Below are positions 13,095-25,593 of a stretch of 64,000 nt of DNA, piece after piece; position 1 is the stretch's first letter; every line of letters starts with the position of its first letter. This DNA is from Blastocystis sp. Blastoise (taxonomy: Eukaryota > Sar > Bigyra > Opalinata > Blastocystidae). The stretch spans positions 1,274,001-1,338,000 of the forward strand of contig JBBPEB010000004.1 of the NCBI GenBank assembly GCA_039096225.1, written 5' to 3'. Position numbers and translations under genes: made by a program. The notes below the pieces were generated by a model that saw only the letters and a list, made by a program, of their open reading frames with translations, made no database searches and had not been told where the DNA came from.

Positions 13095-14747
13095 CATATG
13101 CAAATAAATGAAAGAGGACAAGAATAAGAAGGAGAAGGAGAAGGACAAGGACAAGGACAAGGAGCAGAAGAAGAAGGATAGGATAAAGATAAGAAGAAGG
13201 ATAAGGATAAGGATAAGAAGAAGAAGTAGAAGGAGAAGGATAAAAAGGACAAAGATAAGGATAAGGATAGGAGAAAGAAATGACAAGAAGAACGATAAAA
13301 AAAGAGAATGGCAGAAATAAAAGAAAAAGAAGGAGAAGGAGAAGGAGAACAAGAAGGAAAATAAGAATAAACCAAGAATAAACATAATAAGGAAAACATC
13401 AATAGAAGGTAAGGATAAGTAGAATGAGAATGATTAGAAGTAGAAGCATAAGAATAATAATACGAAGAAGACGGAGAAAGAGAAGCATATGTGGGAGTAG
13501 AAGAAAAAGCATGTGAATAAAAATGGAAAAAGAAGAAACTAAAAAGAGAATAGAAGGAGAGGATCAAAATATGAATAAGAAGGAGAAGGATAAGAAGGAT
13601 AAGAATGACAAAGAGAAGGAGAATAAGAAAGAAAGAACGAGAAAGAGAAGAAGGAAAAAAATAAACAGAAGAAGAAAGAGAAGGAGGAGAAGAATGAGAA
13701 GAAAAAGAATAGGAAGGAGAATGACAAAAAAAAACAAGAATGACAAGAATGGCAAAAGGAAAAAGGAGAAGAAGACAAATTATAGAAGGAGGAGAAGAAG
13801 AAAAATTATAGAAGAAGGAGAAGAAGAAAGATTAAGAAGAAGGAGAAGAAGGAAAAGGAGGAATCAAAAGAAGGAGAAGGAGGAAGGAGAAGAAGATGAA
13901 AAAATAAAATTATAAGAAGAAAAAGTAGAAGAAGAAAGAGAAAGAGAAGAACCACAAAGAAAAGGGGGAGAAGAAAGAAATTATAGAAGTAGAAGAAGGA
14001 AAAGAAAAGAGAAAAAGGAGAAAGAGAATAAGGACAAGAATAAGGTAAAAGTAAAAGTAAAAGAATCAATAGAAGAAAAAGTATGAGAAGAAGAATATTG
14101 AAAAGGAGATAGAGAAGTAGACGAATAAGTTGAGATAAAATGAGAAAGAAGAAGAAATAAAAGTATGGTAGTAGAAACAGAAGTAGAAATAGGTAGAAAT
14201 AGATGGAAAAGGAAAATGAGAATCAGTAGAAGAAGAAGAAGAAGAAGAAGAAAATGAGAAAGAGAAGAAGAAGAATGAGAAATAGAATATAGAAATGAAA
14301 TAGAAGAAACAAGAATGAAAGAAGTAGAAGAAGAAAAAATAATACTAATAATACGAATGTGAATGAGAATAAGAAGAAGAAATAGAAGAATAGCAATAAT
14401 GGAATGAAAATGAAAAAAAAAAGAAGAAGAAAGAGAAATAGAAAAAGAAGAACAAGAAGTAGTTGTAATAGAAATGGATGTAGAAGCATAAAAAAGTAGT
14501 AGAAGCAAAAGTAGGAGTAAGAGTTGAAGTTGGAGTACAAGCGAAGTAGAATAGAAATATAAGTAGAAATATAAGTAGAAGAATGAGAAGTAGTATTAGT
14601 AATAGTGTAGAAGTCGAAATGGAAGAAAAAAATAACAGTAAGTAGTAGTAGTAGAAATATGAGTAGAAGAACAAGTATAAATAGAAGAATAAAGGAAAGA
14701 AGGAAAGAAGCTGAAGTAGAAGAAGTATAAGGAAAAGAAGGTAAATA

Positions 14748-14780
<33 letters not shown>

Positions 14781-17700
14781 TAAGGAAAAGAAGGTAAATA
14801 TAAGAATAATAATAATAATAGTAAGGAGAAGTAGTAAAAAAGAAGAAACAGAAGAATAAGGAGGAAGAGGAAATGAGATGAATAAAGAAAAGTAAAAAGA
14901 AGTAAAATATTGAGAAATAGAACGAGAAGTAAAAGAATAATAAAAAACAAACTTTAATAAGTATGGATAGAAGAAAAAGAAAAAGAAAAATAATGAGAAA
15001 TAGAATAAAGAGATTGAAAATGATAAGAAAAAGGAAAGCATGAAAGATAATAGGAATGAGAATAAGAAGAATAAGTAGAAGTATAAGGAGGAGTATAAAG
15101 AAAATGGAGATAAGGAGTAGAAGCAGAAGGAGAAGCTAAGGTTGAAGAAAAATAGAAAGGATGATAATAAGAAAGATAAAAGAAATAGAAGGAAAACGAG
15201 AGTGTGAAGTAAAATAAGAATAACAAAAATAAAAAGAAGCAGAAGGAAAACAAGAAGAACTAAATGAAAATGAGGAGAGGAAGAATTTGAAAAAGAAGAA
15301 ATATAATAAGAAGAATAAGAACAAGAAGAGGAATCACAAAAATAAAAAGAAAGATACTACAAATAAAAAGAATACTGAGGAAGACAAAATATAGAGTAAA
15401 AAATGATATAGAAGAAGCAGAAGATAGTGAATAAGGAGAAGAAGAAGATAAAGTAGAAGAAGAAGTAGATCGAGAAACAGAATAAAGGGAAATGAAAAGT
15501 AGAATGAAAATAAGTAAGAAAATAGGAATATATAAATAAGATGTAGAAGAAAAATTGAAGCAAAATGAGACGAATTTAGAATAAAACAGAATACGTTAAA
15601 TTAGAAGAATATGAAGAATAAAAAATGAGAAGCATACAAGTAGAATAATGAGAAATAGACAAGCCTGTAGAAGAAAGGCAAAAAAAGAAGAATCTGGAAA
15701 AAACAAGAATAAGAATAGAATAAGAATAAGAATAAGAATAAGAATGGAATAAAAACTGACTGAGAAAGTACTAGAAGTAGTAGAAGTAGTAGTAGTGTAA
15801 ATAGACTTAGACTTAGACTTAGAAGCAGAAGGAGAAGCACAATTATGTATGTATAAATAGAAGAAACAAAGTATAAGTAAAATAGGAAAAAGAAAAGGCG
15901 AATAGATGAAGTATAATTATAAATATAAATAGAAGAATGAGAAAGAGAATATGAATAAGAATAGATGAAGTATAATTATAAGTACAAATAGAAGAAGAAA
16001 TAGAAGAAATAGAAGAAAAATATAATAGGAATAAGGAGTAGAATTAAAAGAGTCTAATATAAATAATAATAAAAAGAAGTTATACTAGTATAAGTAGATG
16101 TAAAATGATGAATATAAGTTGATAAACAAGAAGTACTAGAAGTAGAAGAATAAGTAGAAGTAGAAGAAATCGAATTATAATAGAACTAAAATAAAAAGTA
16201 GACGAAAAAGAGTAGAAGTTCAAATTGAAGAATAAGAATTAATAGTAGTACGAGTACATGTAAAAGGAGAAGTGAACGTAGAAGGAGAAATAGTCATAAG
16301 TAGTGGTAGTAGAAGTAAAGAACAAGAAGAAGAAGAAGAAGGAAAACTAGAAAGTATAAGTAGAACTAGAAGTAGAAAAGAAAGTAGAAGTAGACGTGCA
16401 TGTATAAATAAAAGTAAGAATAGAAGCACGAGTACAATGATAAGTAGAATTAGAATAAGAATAAATACTAGTAGAAAGAAATAGGAATAAGAATAATAAC
16501 AAGTAGTAATAGAACTAGTAGTAGTAGTAGAAATTGGAATAAGAATGAAAGTAAGTAATAATATAAGTACAAGTAAACAAAAAGTATAAGTACAAGTAGA
16601 AATAGAAGAATAAAGTAATGAATGAAAAAAAACTGAAGAAGACGAAGTATAAGGAATAGAATAAGAACAGAATAAAAAAGGAATGAAAATAATAATAATG
16701 ATGTAAAAACGTGAAAAGAAGGAGAAGAATAAAGAAAAGGAAGAGAGACTATATAATTAGAAAGAGAATGAGAAGTAAAATAAGAAGAACAAGAACTAAT
16801 ATAAATAGAACGATAATAAGAAATAGAAGGAGAAGGAGAATATCAAAAAGAGAGTGAGAATGAGAAGAAAAAGGAAAATATGAAAGATAATAGGAATAAG
16901 AATAAAAAGGATAAGTAGAAGTACAACGAAGAGAAAGGAAAATGAAGAGAAGAAGTAGAAGCAAAAGGAGATGATGATGTTGAAGAAAAACATGTTGGAG
17001 AATAATAATAAACCACATAAGGAGAAACAAAAGGAAAAGAAGAATTTGATGTAAAATAATAAGTATATGAAAAAAGGAGAAGCAGAAGGAAAATGAGTAG
17101 ACTTAAACTGAGAATACATGACAGAGAATTTGAAAAAGAAGAAATAGGATGAGAATAGTAGGAAAAAGAGAGGAATGAGAATAAGAAATAGAATGACGAT
17201 ACAAATAAGAAGAAGAAAAAGAAAATATAGAGAAAAAAGATGATATAAAAGAATGAGAAGATAGGGAATAAGAAGAAGATAAAAAGTAGAAGAAGAAGAA
17301 GAAGAAGAAGAACCAAAGCTAGAACTAGAACAAAGAGAAGGAAAAGTAGAAGTTTAAAAAAGAAAGATAATAGGAGAAAAAGTAAGAATTAGAATAAGAT
17401 ATAGAAGGATAGTGAGAAGAATTTGGTGAAAATAGAATACGCAAAAGTAGAAGAATATATATAAATAAAAAGTGAGAAGTATACCAGCAGAGTAAGGAGA
17501 ACTAGACAAGAAAGTAGATACAAGTAAAAGAAGAATTTGGAGAACAATAAGAATAAGAATATGACTAAGAGAGTAGTAGTAGAACCATAAGAGAAGTATG
17601 AATAGATGTAAAAGTATAAATGAAGTAGAAGGAGAACAATAAGTATGAGTAGAACCATATGTATAAGTATAATGAGAATAAGAATAAAATAAGAAAGATG

Positions 17701-19451
17701 ACAATATGAAGTGTTAGTAGAAGGAAAATGAGATAAATAGTAGAATAAAAAGAAGAATATTAAGGAGAGAAAGTTTAGAAGTGGAAGGAGTACAATAAAA
17801 ATAAGAATGAAGTGAATAAGAATAGGAATAAGAAGAATAAAAAGGAGAAATGAAAATAGAAGGAGAAGAAAGAAGATATAAAGGAGAATAATAATAAGTA
17901 GAAGGAGAAATAAAAAATAAGTTTAATAAGAATGAAAATAAGAATAATAGAATAAATTGAAGATAGAAAAGTATAAGAAAAGAAGGAAGAAGAAGGAAAG
18001 TGATAAGATGAAGAATTAGAATAAATAATAAGAAAATGAAGAATACGAATAAGGAGTATGATAAGCAGAAGTGAATAAAAAGAATGAGAAATGGAAGGAC
18101 AATACTAATAATAATAATAAGAAAAAGAAGATACAAAAGGAGGAGGAGAAGAATGAAAAAAAGTTAAGGCTAACTAGAAGCAGAATAGTATAAAGATAAT
18201 GATAATAAGATTGTAGAACAAGAAATAGAAGTAGAATAAGAAGAGAAATGATTAGGAAGTATAAGTAAAGTAAGAAGAGAAAGATATCATGAATAAGAAG
18301 AGAAAGATATCATGAATAAGAAGAGAAAGATATCATGAATAAGAATAAGAATAAAAAATGAAGTAGAAATACAAGCAGAAATAGAAGTAGAATAAGAGTG
18401 TAAAAATAAGGTGAATAAGAATAAAATGTGGAAGATGAAGAAGTAGTAAAAGTTGAGTGAATAGTAAAGAGAAATGGAAAGTAGACACTAAGGCTTATGA
18501 AATGAAAACAAAGGAATAACACCAGAAATAAGAAGTAGAATTAGAATAAGAAGGAAATTAAGAATGAAATGCTGAAGTAGAAGAAGAATTAACAGGAGAC
18601 AAGAATAAGTAGAAGGCGAAGCAGAACGAGAATAAGCGTAAAAATAATAATAATTAAAGAATAATATCAATTAAAAGAAGGAAAATAGGAATGAGAAGTA
18701 AAATAGAAATTACAATAAAAAAAATAAGTAAAAGTAACTAGATAAGCAGAATGAAAATATGAATAGTATGATGAAGGGAAAGGAGAATGAGAAAGTCGCA
18801 TATGAAGGAAAGCGAGAAGTAGCACGAGGATAGTAATAAAAATAAGAAAGAGAAATTAAAAAATAAGGAGACGTGGAATAAGAAGGAGAAAGTGAGATAT
18901 ATGGAAAAACTAAATAAGAAACAAAATATTAAGTAAAATAAGAAGTAAAAAAAGAAGTAAAAAAAGAAGTAACAACAATATATGAAAAAGAAGAAGTTGA
19001 AGAAGTTGAAGAAGGAGAAGAAAAATAAGAATAAGAGAAATATATCTAAGAATAATAAAAAGAAGATGACAATAACAAGGAGAAGTAAATTTACAAGGAG
19101 AAAAAAAAAGAAAGGAAACATAAGTGAAGAAGGAGAATAAGGAGAAGTAGAATAAGATGTACAGGTGAAGAAGAATAAGTAGTAGACGTAAAGTAAGAAG
19201 AATAAGAATAAGAATGAAAGGATAAGAAGAAGGATAAGAAGAAGAAGAAGAAGAATGAAAAGGAAAGGATAATTAGAAGTATAATAATAAAATATAATAG
19301 TAGAATTCGTGAAGAGGTAATAGTTATGAAAACAAATAAAGAAAAATTAATATCTATACAAAAAAGAAGAAAAAGATGTAGTAAGAAGTGTATTAGAATG
19401 AAGAATGAAGAATGAAGAATGAAGAATGAAGAATGAAGAATGAAGAATGAA
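13095..19451 (+). repeat. 6.3-kb strand-asymmetric tract, almost free of C on the + strand
   Basis: For more than 6 kb the + strand is made of GAAGAA, AGTAGAA, AATAAGAA and AGGAGAA variants with very few C residues, so G versus C skew is extreme and sustained. The numerous ORFs on either strand (Lys/Arg/Glu-rich on +, Ser/Phe/Leu-rich on -) follow directly from this composition, overlap in several frames and show no conserved start or splice pattern; I do not call them genes. The tract is degenerate rather than a simple tandem array. It lies inside the giant element. Such DNA can form triplexes or R-loops; any such role is inference. Confidence 0.85.
19395..19451 (+). repeat. 7-bp tandem repeat (AGAATGA)n
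   Basis: About eight near-perfect copies of a 7-bp unit close the right end of the C-depleted tract. It is much more regular than the rest of the tract and looks like a recent expansion. Confidence 0.85.
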
Positions 19452-19696
19452 ATTTTGTAAACCAAAAAATTTAATAAATAAAAGAATAATAAATTGCAAC
19501 TTTCCTAATAGACTAATAATATTTGTAATCAATTTTTTGTTTTATAGAAGAAACAATAAAAATACCACTAGGTCTAAAGAATATATAATATTATAAAAAT
19601 AGAATATTAATAATTATAATATAAAGAAAAAAATAACATATATATTATTAATAGTCAGTTAAAACAAACTAACTATATTATTAAATACATATATAC

Positions 19697-20080
19697 CTTA
19701 ATAAAGACTTGAATCATCGCAATCTGATTCCCAAGTTGTGCTTAAATACGCTAAGATTCTATAAATAAATACGTAGAATAAATTAATAAAATTAATTAAA
19801 GTATAAACATATTAGAAAAACAACAAGATAGAAAAATAGGAGCTAATTCAATTATAAAAAGTATAATATAAAATTAAAAAAAGATAGGGATGCTATTAGA
19901 ATGATAGTGATGTATTAATAGCATAGACAAGAAATAGATATAGCAAAAAATAAACAAAATGAGAGAAAATGAAAAATATCTATATACCTTAGATTCATCA
20001 GTATTGTTTACCAAGACCTTTTGAATTGATCTGAAACCAGATGAAGTTTGTTTTGAGCATATAAACAAGAAATAACCCAT
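19697..20080 (-). CDS. Small multi-exon gene or relic related to micro-exon gene exon 1, candidate
   Basis: Exon 19,988-20,080 begins with ATG, encodes 31 codons (MGYFLFICSKQ ... NNTDESK) and ends at a GTATATAG donor. Further downstream a 62-nt block (19,697-19,758), bounded by TTTATAG and GGTATATA, reads TTWESDCDDSSLY and then stops. It resembles the start of the micro-exon gene (MESDCPVLS), including upstream bases (TTTAAGCAC versus TTTAAGTAC). The two blocks do not join in phase directly, so an exon is missing or the gene is a relic. Function unknown. Confidence 0.35.
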
Positions 20081-20571
20081 TGATCAACTGATTACTATAT
20101 AAAATTAAATATTTGAAGAGAGTAAACTATATAATATATATATTTATAACTAGAAAACATACATAGATTCATTTTATATGCTTATAATGAAAATATATGA
20201 AATAAATCAATATTTGATTTTCAAGAAATAACCATTCTGAGGATGGAAACAGAGGAAAAACAGCCTAAATAGCGGAATTAATCTCTTCTATAGAAACTTT
20301 TTTGGGTTTCAGTGAACAAGTTTTAAAAATAATTTCTAGAGATTCAAAGTATGGTATAAAAAGTCTTCTTTGATATGGTCCCTATTCTTGGAGTCTTTCA
20401 GAATCACTTAAATCTTTGGAAAACCGTATTCAGCTACGGCTTAAATGAACTCCTAAAAAAGAATATTTTTTAAATATTATTATATGGATTATTTGCTTAT
20501 TTAGAAGGTTATTTTATTATTTATATTTATATTATATTTTATTAGGTAGATTATTATAGATTAGGCTTGAA

Positions 20572-20858
20572 ATGAATCCAGATAATAAACCAATTAGTGA
20601 TTCATTCTTTCACGTATATACTTATTTGATTTACCATTATTTATATAGGTTTAGAAACATGATTTAGAGAGCCCGGTGGAGTTGGCTACAATATTGGAAG
20701 AAAACGCAATGATCGGAATTTCCTCTTTAAGAATATTCTTTGGTGTATGTTCTAGTGGTATATTATTTTGTTTTTTGTTTGTATATTTAATTATTTATTT
20801 AGGAAATTCAAAAGAAAAAAGTAATTGGTCTCCATCTACTAAGAAAATTGATGTCTAG
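20572..20858 (+). CDS. Small 3-exon gene with possible optional transmembrane segment
   Basis: Exons are 20,572-20,613 (ATG; MNPDNKPISDSFFH), 20,655-20,742 (KHDLESPVELATILEE ... SLRIFF) and 20,803-20,858 (NSKEKSNWSPSTKKIDV, stop TAG). The first intron is 41 nt with GTATATA...TTTAG. The 60-nt segment 20,743-20,802 has GT and AG ends, yet it is also open in frame and reads a hydrophobic stretch (GILFCFLFVYLIIYLG). Spliced, the product is a soluble peptide of 61 aa; retained, it is 81 aa with a membrane anchor near the C-terminus. Family not recognised. It lies in the cargo of the giant element on the same strand as the transposase. Confidence 0.5.
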
Positions 20859-20946
20859 GTCCTTCTTTTGATTTTTATTATTTTATTTTTTTATCAGAAG
20901 TATATATTTATGTTATTAATGCTATATTGTATCTAATTATATAGAA

Positions 20947-21115
20947 ATGGCAAGTGATTATTGTTTTGGAATTTTTGTAACTTTTCGATTTCAGCACAAT
21001 TATCGAGTCCTTAAAAGTATATAAATATATTAAATAATTATTTTTTTCTATAGATATATGGAGTAAATTGATATGGTTATATATACAAAAAAAAATACTA
21101 GAAGAATATGGCTAA
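20947..21115 (+). CDS. Tiny 2-exon gene, 43 aa
   Basis: ATG at 20,947 follows a TATATAG site by two bases. Exon 1 (to 21,016, MASDYCFGIFVTFRFQ ... RVLK) ends at GTATATAA in phase 1. Exon 2 begins at 21,054 after TTCTATAG and reads IWSKLIWLYIQKKILEEYG to TAA 21,113-21,115. The frame agrees across a 37-nt intron. The AAATG context right after an acceptor leaves open that this is the 3' part of a larger gene. No family recognised. It lies 88 bp downstream of the previous small gene. Confidence 0.4.
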
Positions 21116-21894
21116 AAAGTATATATTTTTTTATTTTTATATTATTAAAATTATATATATTTGTTTAATTAAATTTGTATATTGTAGTTATTTATTTTTG
21201 TTATAACTGAGGCTCTAACATTGATATATGGTTCAAATATATATATATATATTTTTATTATTTATAAATTCTTAATATTTTATTAATTTATTATATTATT
21301 TTTCTATATAGGACTATTAATTATCATTCTTTTATTATAGTTTATATATATATATATGTATTATTTATTTTCGATATATTTTATTCTTATTCATATATAT
21401 AGTATTATTAAGCTATGTACTCATTAGCTTCTCTACATCAATACTATTATGTGACTAGGTATATTATATATATATTTAATTATTAGCATATTATTTTCTA
21501 TTACTTCTTAATATATATATATATATATTTATATATTAACTAGTATTTTTATATAGAGAATGTGACGTTTCCCTTATGTTATAAACTTCATGGTCATCAA
21601 TTTTTATATCTAAGGTATATAGTTTTTATATGTAAGTAATTGTTTTATTGTAGTATATTGTTTCACATTATTTTTATATATTATTCTATTTTCCGTACAA
21701 TAATTTTTTATTTTTTTTATATAATTTATATTATGTACCTATAATTACTAATAATATCCTATTGTTTATATTTCTGTTATTCATGTCTCTATAGTTTTAT
21801 TAGTTATATAAAAATATAACTAGTAAAACTGTAATTACATATATATATTATATAGGTGTTATATAAATATACGAATGTTGCTTTAGTTGAAGAA

Positions 21895-21977
<83 letters not shown>

Positions 21978-22863
21978 GTTATAGACTTTTATTGTATTCT
22001 TTTTATATTATTATTTTATACATTTTTCTCTCTATATAACATATTCACAGATATATTTACCAAATATATACTCTTTAGAAAATTGATATATGTTTTATTT
22101 TGGAAGTTGATAATATATACTAGAATCAGTTCATATCAATTGTTTATTCTTAAACTTTATATATATATATATATATTATTTATCAAAGTCAAAGTTATAT
22201 ATAAATAGAATAATGAAGAATTATCTATATATAGTGGTCTTTAGTTCTATTACTACATTATTTTTATGTATTTAAGGTATATATAAATATATTATATATA
22301 TACTTTTATATATACTTATTATATAAATATAAACTTATAGACTTATATATAGTAATATATCAGTTATCCTTTTATTTTTCTCATGAGTTTTTAAGTATAT
22401 AGTCTTTTTATCTTATTATATATATAATACATTTTTTATAATTGACACAAAAGGTAATATTATTTGTATATATAATTTTATCTCAACTATTCTTCTATTT
22501 TATTCTTTTATATCACTTTTTCTTTCTATAACTATATTATGTATTATCATTTTATAATATAATTTGTTTATAGTTAATTATGTATATATATGTAGTAACA
22601 GTAATAACTCTTCTTTTTATCTCTTTTGTTCAATTATACTAGTATATTTTCTATGATAATATATATACTTTGTATTTATCTCCTTTTATATATATTATCT
22701 ATTTATTTTGATACTAATTATATATACACTTAGTGTTATGTATACTACATTTTCTTTTTGTTTATAATACTATACTAATATCATTTTTATTATATATAGG
22801 ATTAAGGATATATATAATTGTTTTGAATGATTTACTTTTGTATTATGTTAAACCTTATTTTCT

Positions 22864-22906
<43 letters not shown>

Positions 22907-23624
22907 TTTTCTTTATATTTTCCAGCTTTCTTTTCTATTATATACATTTATACTCACTATAGTGTACTATTATTAATATATATAGTTTGTGAAGATATTA
23001 AATAGATTCTACGTAAAGAGTATGTATTTTAATTGTTTTAATACATATACATAATATGTTCCTATGTTATATTTAAATATATATATTTTTTACTTTATAT
23101 ATATATTTTTCTCATAATTACATATATGTATATATTCATATATATATATATATAGACTTGGTATTCCCTTAATTAATTCATGCCGTCTTATTCATTCATT
23201 TTATATATATAGTCTATAATCAGCTTTTATGAATTATTACAAATAATGTATACAATCCTTTTGTATGTATTTTATTTATATTTATATAGCTTGCTATGTA
23301 GTATTTTCTATTATAACAATATAATGTGTTTATTTTATTTATATATATATTAATTTTTTTTTAATCTATATATAGAACGTATCTTTAGCTTATCTTCTAT
23401 GTTCGTATACAACTTAATATAGATAGTATATATTGTATATATTTATTATATATATTGTTTGCTAATATTCTATTTTTAACTTTATTCTTAATTACATTAT
23501 ATTCTATTGTATATTGAAATAATCTTTTTATTCTACATGTTTTTATTATTTAGGTTAGTATTAATAGGTGTAATAGAGTATATATATATATAATTACAAT
23601 ATTTTTATAGTCTCTTTTCTTCAA

Positions 23625-23657
<33 letters not shown>

Positions 23658-23676
23658 TATTCATATAATTAATATT
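21116..23676. other. TA-rich cargo with scattered exon-like blocks
   Basis: Mostly (TA)n and T-rich DNA, including a long pure TA run at about 21,899-21,974. A few blocks sit between TATATAG and GTATAT. One at about 21,559-21,616 could read NVTFPLCYKLHGHQFLYL, and one at about 21,857-21,896 VLYKYTNVALVEE. I could not chain them into one gene, so they are noted only as possible micro-exons. Confidence 0.4.
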
Positions 23677-23744
23677 CCTTAGACTGAATATGGTCAGTAG
23701 CAATCATTAATAGATTGCTATCAGGTTCAATTCCTGATCTAAGG
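23677..23744 (+). tRNA. tRNA-like sequence, 68 nt, anticodon unclear
   Basis: The arms CCTTAGA and TCTAAGG pair perfectly (7 bp). Between them lie a D-arm-like CTGAATATGGTCAG (4-bp stem, GG in the loop), an 8-bp stem TAGCAATC/GATTGCTA with 7-nt loop ATTAATA, and a T-arm TCAGGTTCAATTCCTGA containing a B-box match. Unlike a normal tRNA there are no bases between acceptor and D-arm, no variable loop, and the anticodon stem is too long. It may be a decayed or non-canonical tRNA, or a tRNA-derived element. Confidence 0.55.
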
Positions 23745-25265
23745 TTGTATACTATATTTTTTATAAAAAAATTTAAATGTTTTTTCCCTATAGGTATTCT
23801 CATTCATTAGAACCAATATGAATAAATACATTGAGTTTCATGCAATTGAATCAACTCTATACGTCGTTAGTCGCTCTTTTATAATAATTTTAGATACCTT
23901 TACTTAAAACCAAACACATTCACAATTACAATCACCCAAAATTATCTAGTCATTATTTTGTTGAGTTATGTATCCTATTCATCAATTTTACACACAAATA
24001 AAAAATAAATATTCATCAATAATATCTTGAAGTCTATAAACACGCAATACATTATTTGTTTATACTCTTAAAAGGCATTTCTACTGTTTATATTAATATG
24101 ATTGACACTAAGAATCATTTCTAACCAACTTTAAAAACTTTTGAAGAACCTTAACAAATTTACATTACCTAAAAAACTATTATAATCAACTTTGGCTTAT
24201 ACGAGTCATGATTAAATTTAAATTATTAATAGAAATTCATAATAAAGGCATTCTATCTCAACATATCACCAAGAGAAATCAATTATGTTTGTAACTTCCC
24301 TAAAATTAAATTAATTACTAAAAGACGTATTTTAATTAATGTAGAATTCAAATTCAAACACACATAAACTCATCATTTCTGACAATTTTACACATTTAGA
24401 CAATCTAGTGAGTATCACATAATCAACTAATTCTTGTTGTCTTCATCAAGTCTAACGATTTCCTTATGACAAGAAGCATCAATTTTATTTTATTCAACAC
24501 TCTATAAATAATTAATCAATTAACTAATTTTATTTACTTAAATACATACTCCAATAACAACAACAAGACATCAGGAGTGAGAATAACTGATTAAACTATT
24601 TAAATAAAATAATTAATAATAAAAAGTAGAAATATTAGGATTTTAATAATTTTTAATAAGTTAATTTATAGTGAAGTTTCAATAATCATATAAAAAATAT
24701 GATTAATTTAGCTTTTGTATGTTCTAAGCATATATCTATCTATATATAGTCCCTAGGAGTATATTAGAGTACCTTCCAGTCTCCATTGGCAGATTGATCT
24801 AAACTGGTATGTTCTCTTTCTCTATTATGAGCTAATCTAGGTGATGTAAAGTGGTTGTACTAGATGGTCAGCTATTGTGTCGTGGTTATAAATGGGATGA
24901 TGTGACGTCACCATATAAAACTATTTCTTTAGGTTTTATCAATGAGTGGGAAATGCTTGGCTATGTTAACTGAGCGTTGCTTGAAACTTTCAAAAAATCA
25001 ATTGGTCAAATGTCTAAACAGATTTGTCTTGAATCATACAGAATCATGATCTATTCACATAATCACTACATCTACAATTCAAATATTCATATTTGAAGTT
25101 ACTTGGTTTAACTCATATTCTGATTCTAGATGTATATATTTTCTACATTTTTTTTATATAAATATAATTATATAATTATATTAATGTTTATATAGGTTGT
25201 TATATAGCTATTAAATCTAGTTCTTGCTTTTCTTGTCACTAAATTCTTGGTTCTTCTCTTTTATG

Positions 25266-25296
<31 letters not shown>

Positions 25297-25451
25297 TATT
25301 ATTAACTTCTTATGTTTTGATTTTATAATATAAATTTCTTAATTTTTGAAAATTATTTCTATTTATACATATTATTAGTTTCTTCTATGTACTTATTTGA
25401 AGTTTTTATTAATATTAATTTATGCACTTTTTTCTTTTTTTTTAATTATAT

Positions 25452-25488
<37 letters not shown>

Positions 25489-25590
25489 CTATTTCTATAT
25501 ATATTTGGTTTTCTTTTTGTCTATATTTGCCTTCTTTTCCATTTTATTCTTATTAATTTCTTTGTTATACTTTATATTTTTCTTATAGTC
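23745..25590. other. Higher-complexity non-coding stretch in the element
   Basis: Mixed-composition DNA without a usable ORF. The part at 24,750-25,080 has the highest sequence complexity of the giant element's cargo, including the palindrome TGACGTCA at about 24,903, and has GT/AG-like sites, but no frame stays open through it. I cannot assign it. Confidence 0.4.
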
Positions 25591-25593
25591 ATC

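Noticed and set aside
13082-19532. More than twenty ORFs of 60-270 codons on both strands
   Set aside because: They are translations of the C-depleted tract; residues follow composition (Lys/Arg/Glu or Ser/Leu/Phe), they overlap in several frames and lack splice or start logic.
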